The notes beneath the pieces were generated by a model. That model was not told the origin of the DNA and did no database searches. It saw only the letters and a list, made by a program, of their open reading frames with translations. Below, one piece after another: positions 49,230 through 49,761 of a DNA stretch of 49,761 nt. A program made the translations under genes and the position numbers. The DNA lies in assembly GCF_000003605.2 (NCBI RefSeq), contig NW_003141311.1:42128-91888 (forward strand). Direction: 5' to 3'. How positions within the stretch are numbered: position 1 is the stretch's first letter; each line of letters begins with the position of its first letter. The DNA is from Saccoglossus kowalevskii (taxonomy: Eukaryota > Hemichordata > Enteropneusta > Harrimaniidae).

Positions 49230-49761
49230 CTTATGGTGTTACTTTGACAGAAGTATAATAATTAAAGATATCATCATGAAATCAATCTGACAGATGCCCA
49301 TCCAAGGTACCTCCATGCCAAGTATCAAAGCAATCAGGCAGGTAGTTTTTAAGAAGAAGTTGAAAATGCAATTGTTTAAGAACAAACTGACAAACACCTA
49401 TATGAACAGCTCCGCTTTGTCATCTCTGATAAAAGCAAAGCTAAAAAGTCCAAAACATATGCTGATAGCTTAACGTTTTTTAAAAGTTTTTAAATGTATT
49501 TTTAAGACATTTTAAAAGCACCATAATTTTTCCAGGTCTTGATCAACATTTTGTGAATGGTAAACAAAAAGTTTACTTTATACTCAAAAGATTATTATTC
49601 ACAGATATTCAACTATAAATATACCGGTAGTATGGTATCTTAAGTTTAAAGCCATGCATGTCACAGTCCTGGTTAGTTATCAAAAATATATAGTTTTGTT
49701 TATAGTAACATAGTTGGGACATGTCAGGGATATAGATCCAGGCTGATGCTTGATTATGTGA

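Overview
This is an animal genome window, not a bacterial one. Genes are split by GT-AG introns, intergenic DNA is long and AT-rich, and there are LINE, Gypsy-type LTR and small non-autonomous DNA transposon remnants throughout. The gene set (4CL-like acyl-CoA ligase, a secreted WxxW/C-type lectin protein, a secreted pentraxin, dynactin p25) and the compact genes fit an invertebrate bilaterian, probably a marine one such as a hemichordate or another invertebrate deuterostome. The species cannot be fixed from the sequence alone.

Layout. (1) 1-3690: a decayed Gypsy-type (Metaviridae) fossil, plus strand. (2) 4370-9141, minus strand: eight exons of an AMP-binding acyl-CoA synthetase (4CL/luciferase-like), from the start codon to just past the YGMTE motif. 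Its C-terminal exons are not in the window, and the Gypsy fossil lies where they would be expected. Two copies of one TTAA-flanked MITE sit in its introns in opposite orientations. (3) 9.2-27.8 kb: a gene-poor stretch with a diverged tandem duplication, two inverted copies of a roughly 280-330 bp transposon-like repeat, a degenerate minisatellite, a large fold-back repeat and one orphan exon-like segment. (4) 27842-31655, plus strand: a six-exon secreted protein with signal peptide, a 12-cysteine module, a mucin/CILP-type WxxW domain and a C-type lectin domain. (5) 31.7-35.4 kb: MITEs, including one split by a younger 624 bp element with a clean 8 bp target duplication. (6) 35815-38852, minus strand: a four-exon secreted pentraxin with a 13 nt microexon. 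(7) 40.5-43.8 kb: a second Gypsy-type fossil (minus strand) interrupted by a 5'-truncated LINE (plus strand). (8) 47322-48407, minus strand: the last two exons of DCTN5 (dynactin p25); the upstream exons lie beyond the window.

The lectin and the pentraxin are convergent (tail to tail, about 4.2 kb apart). Both are predicted secreted recognition proteins, so this segment may be a small innate-recognition cluster. The acyl-CoA ligase and DCTN5 look like unrelated neighbours. All gene models were read by eye from splice signals and reading-frame continuity; no alignment or transcript data were available.
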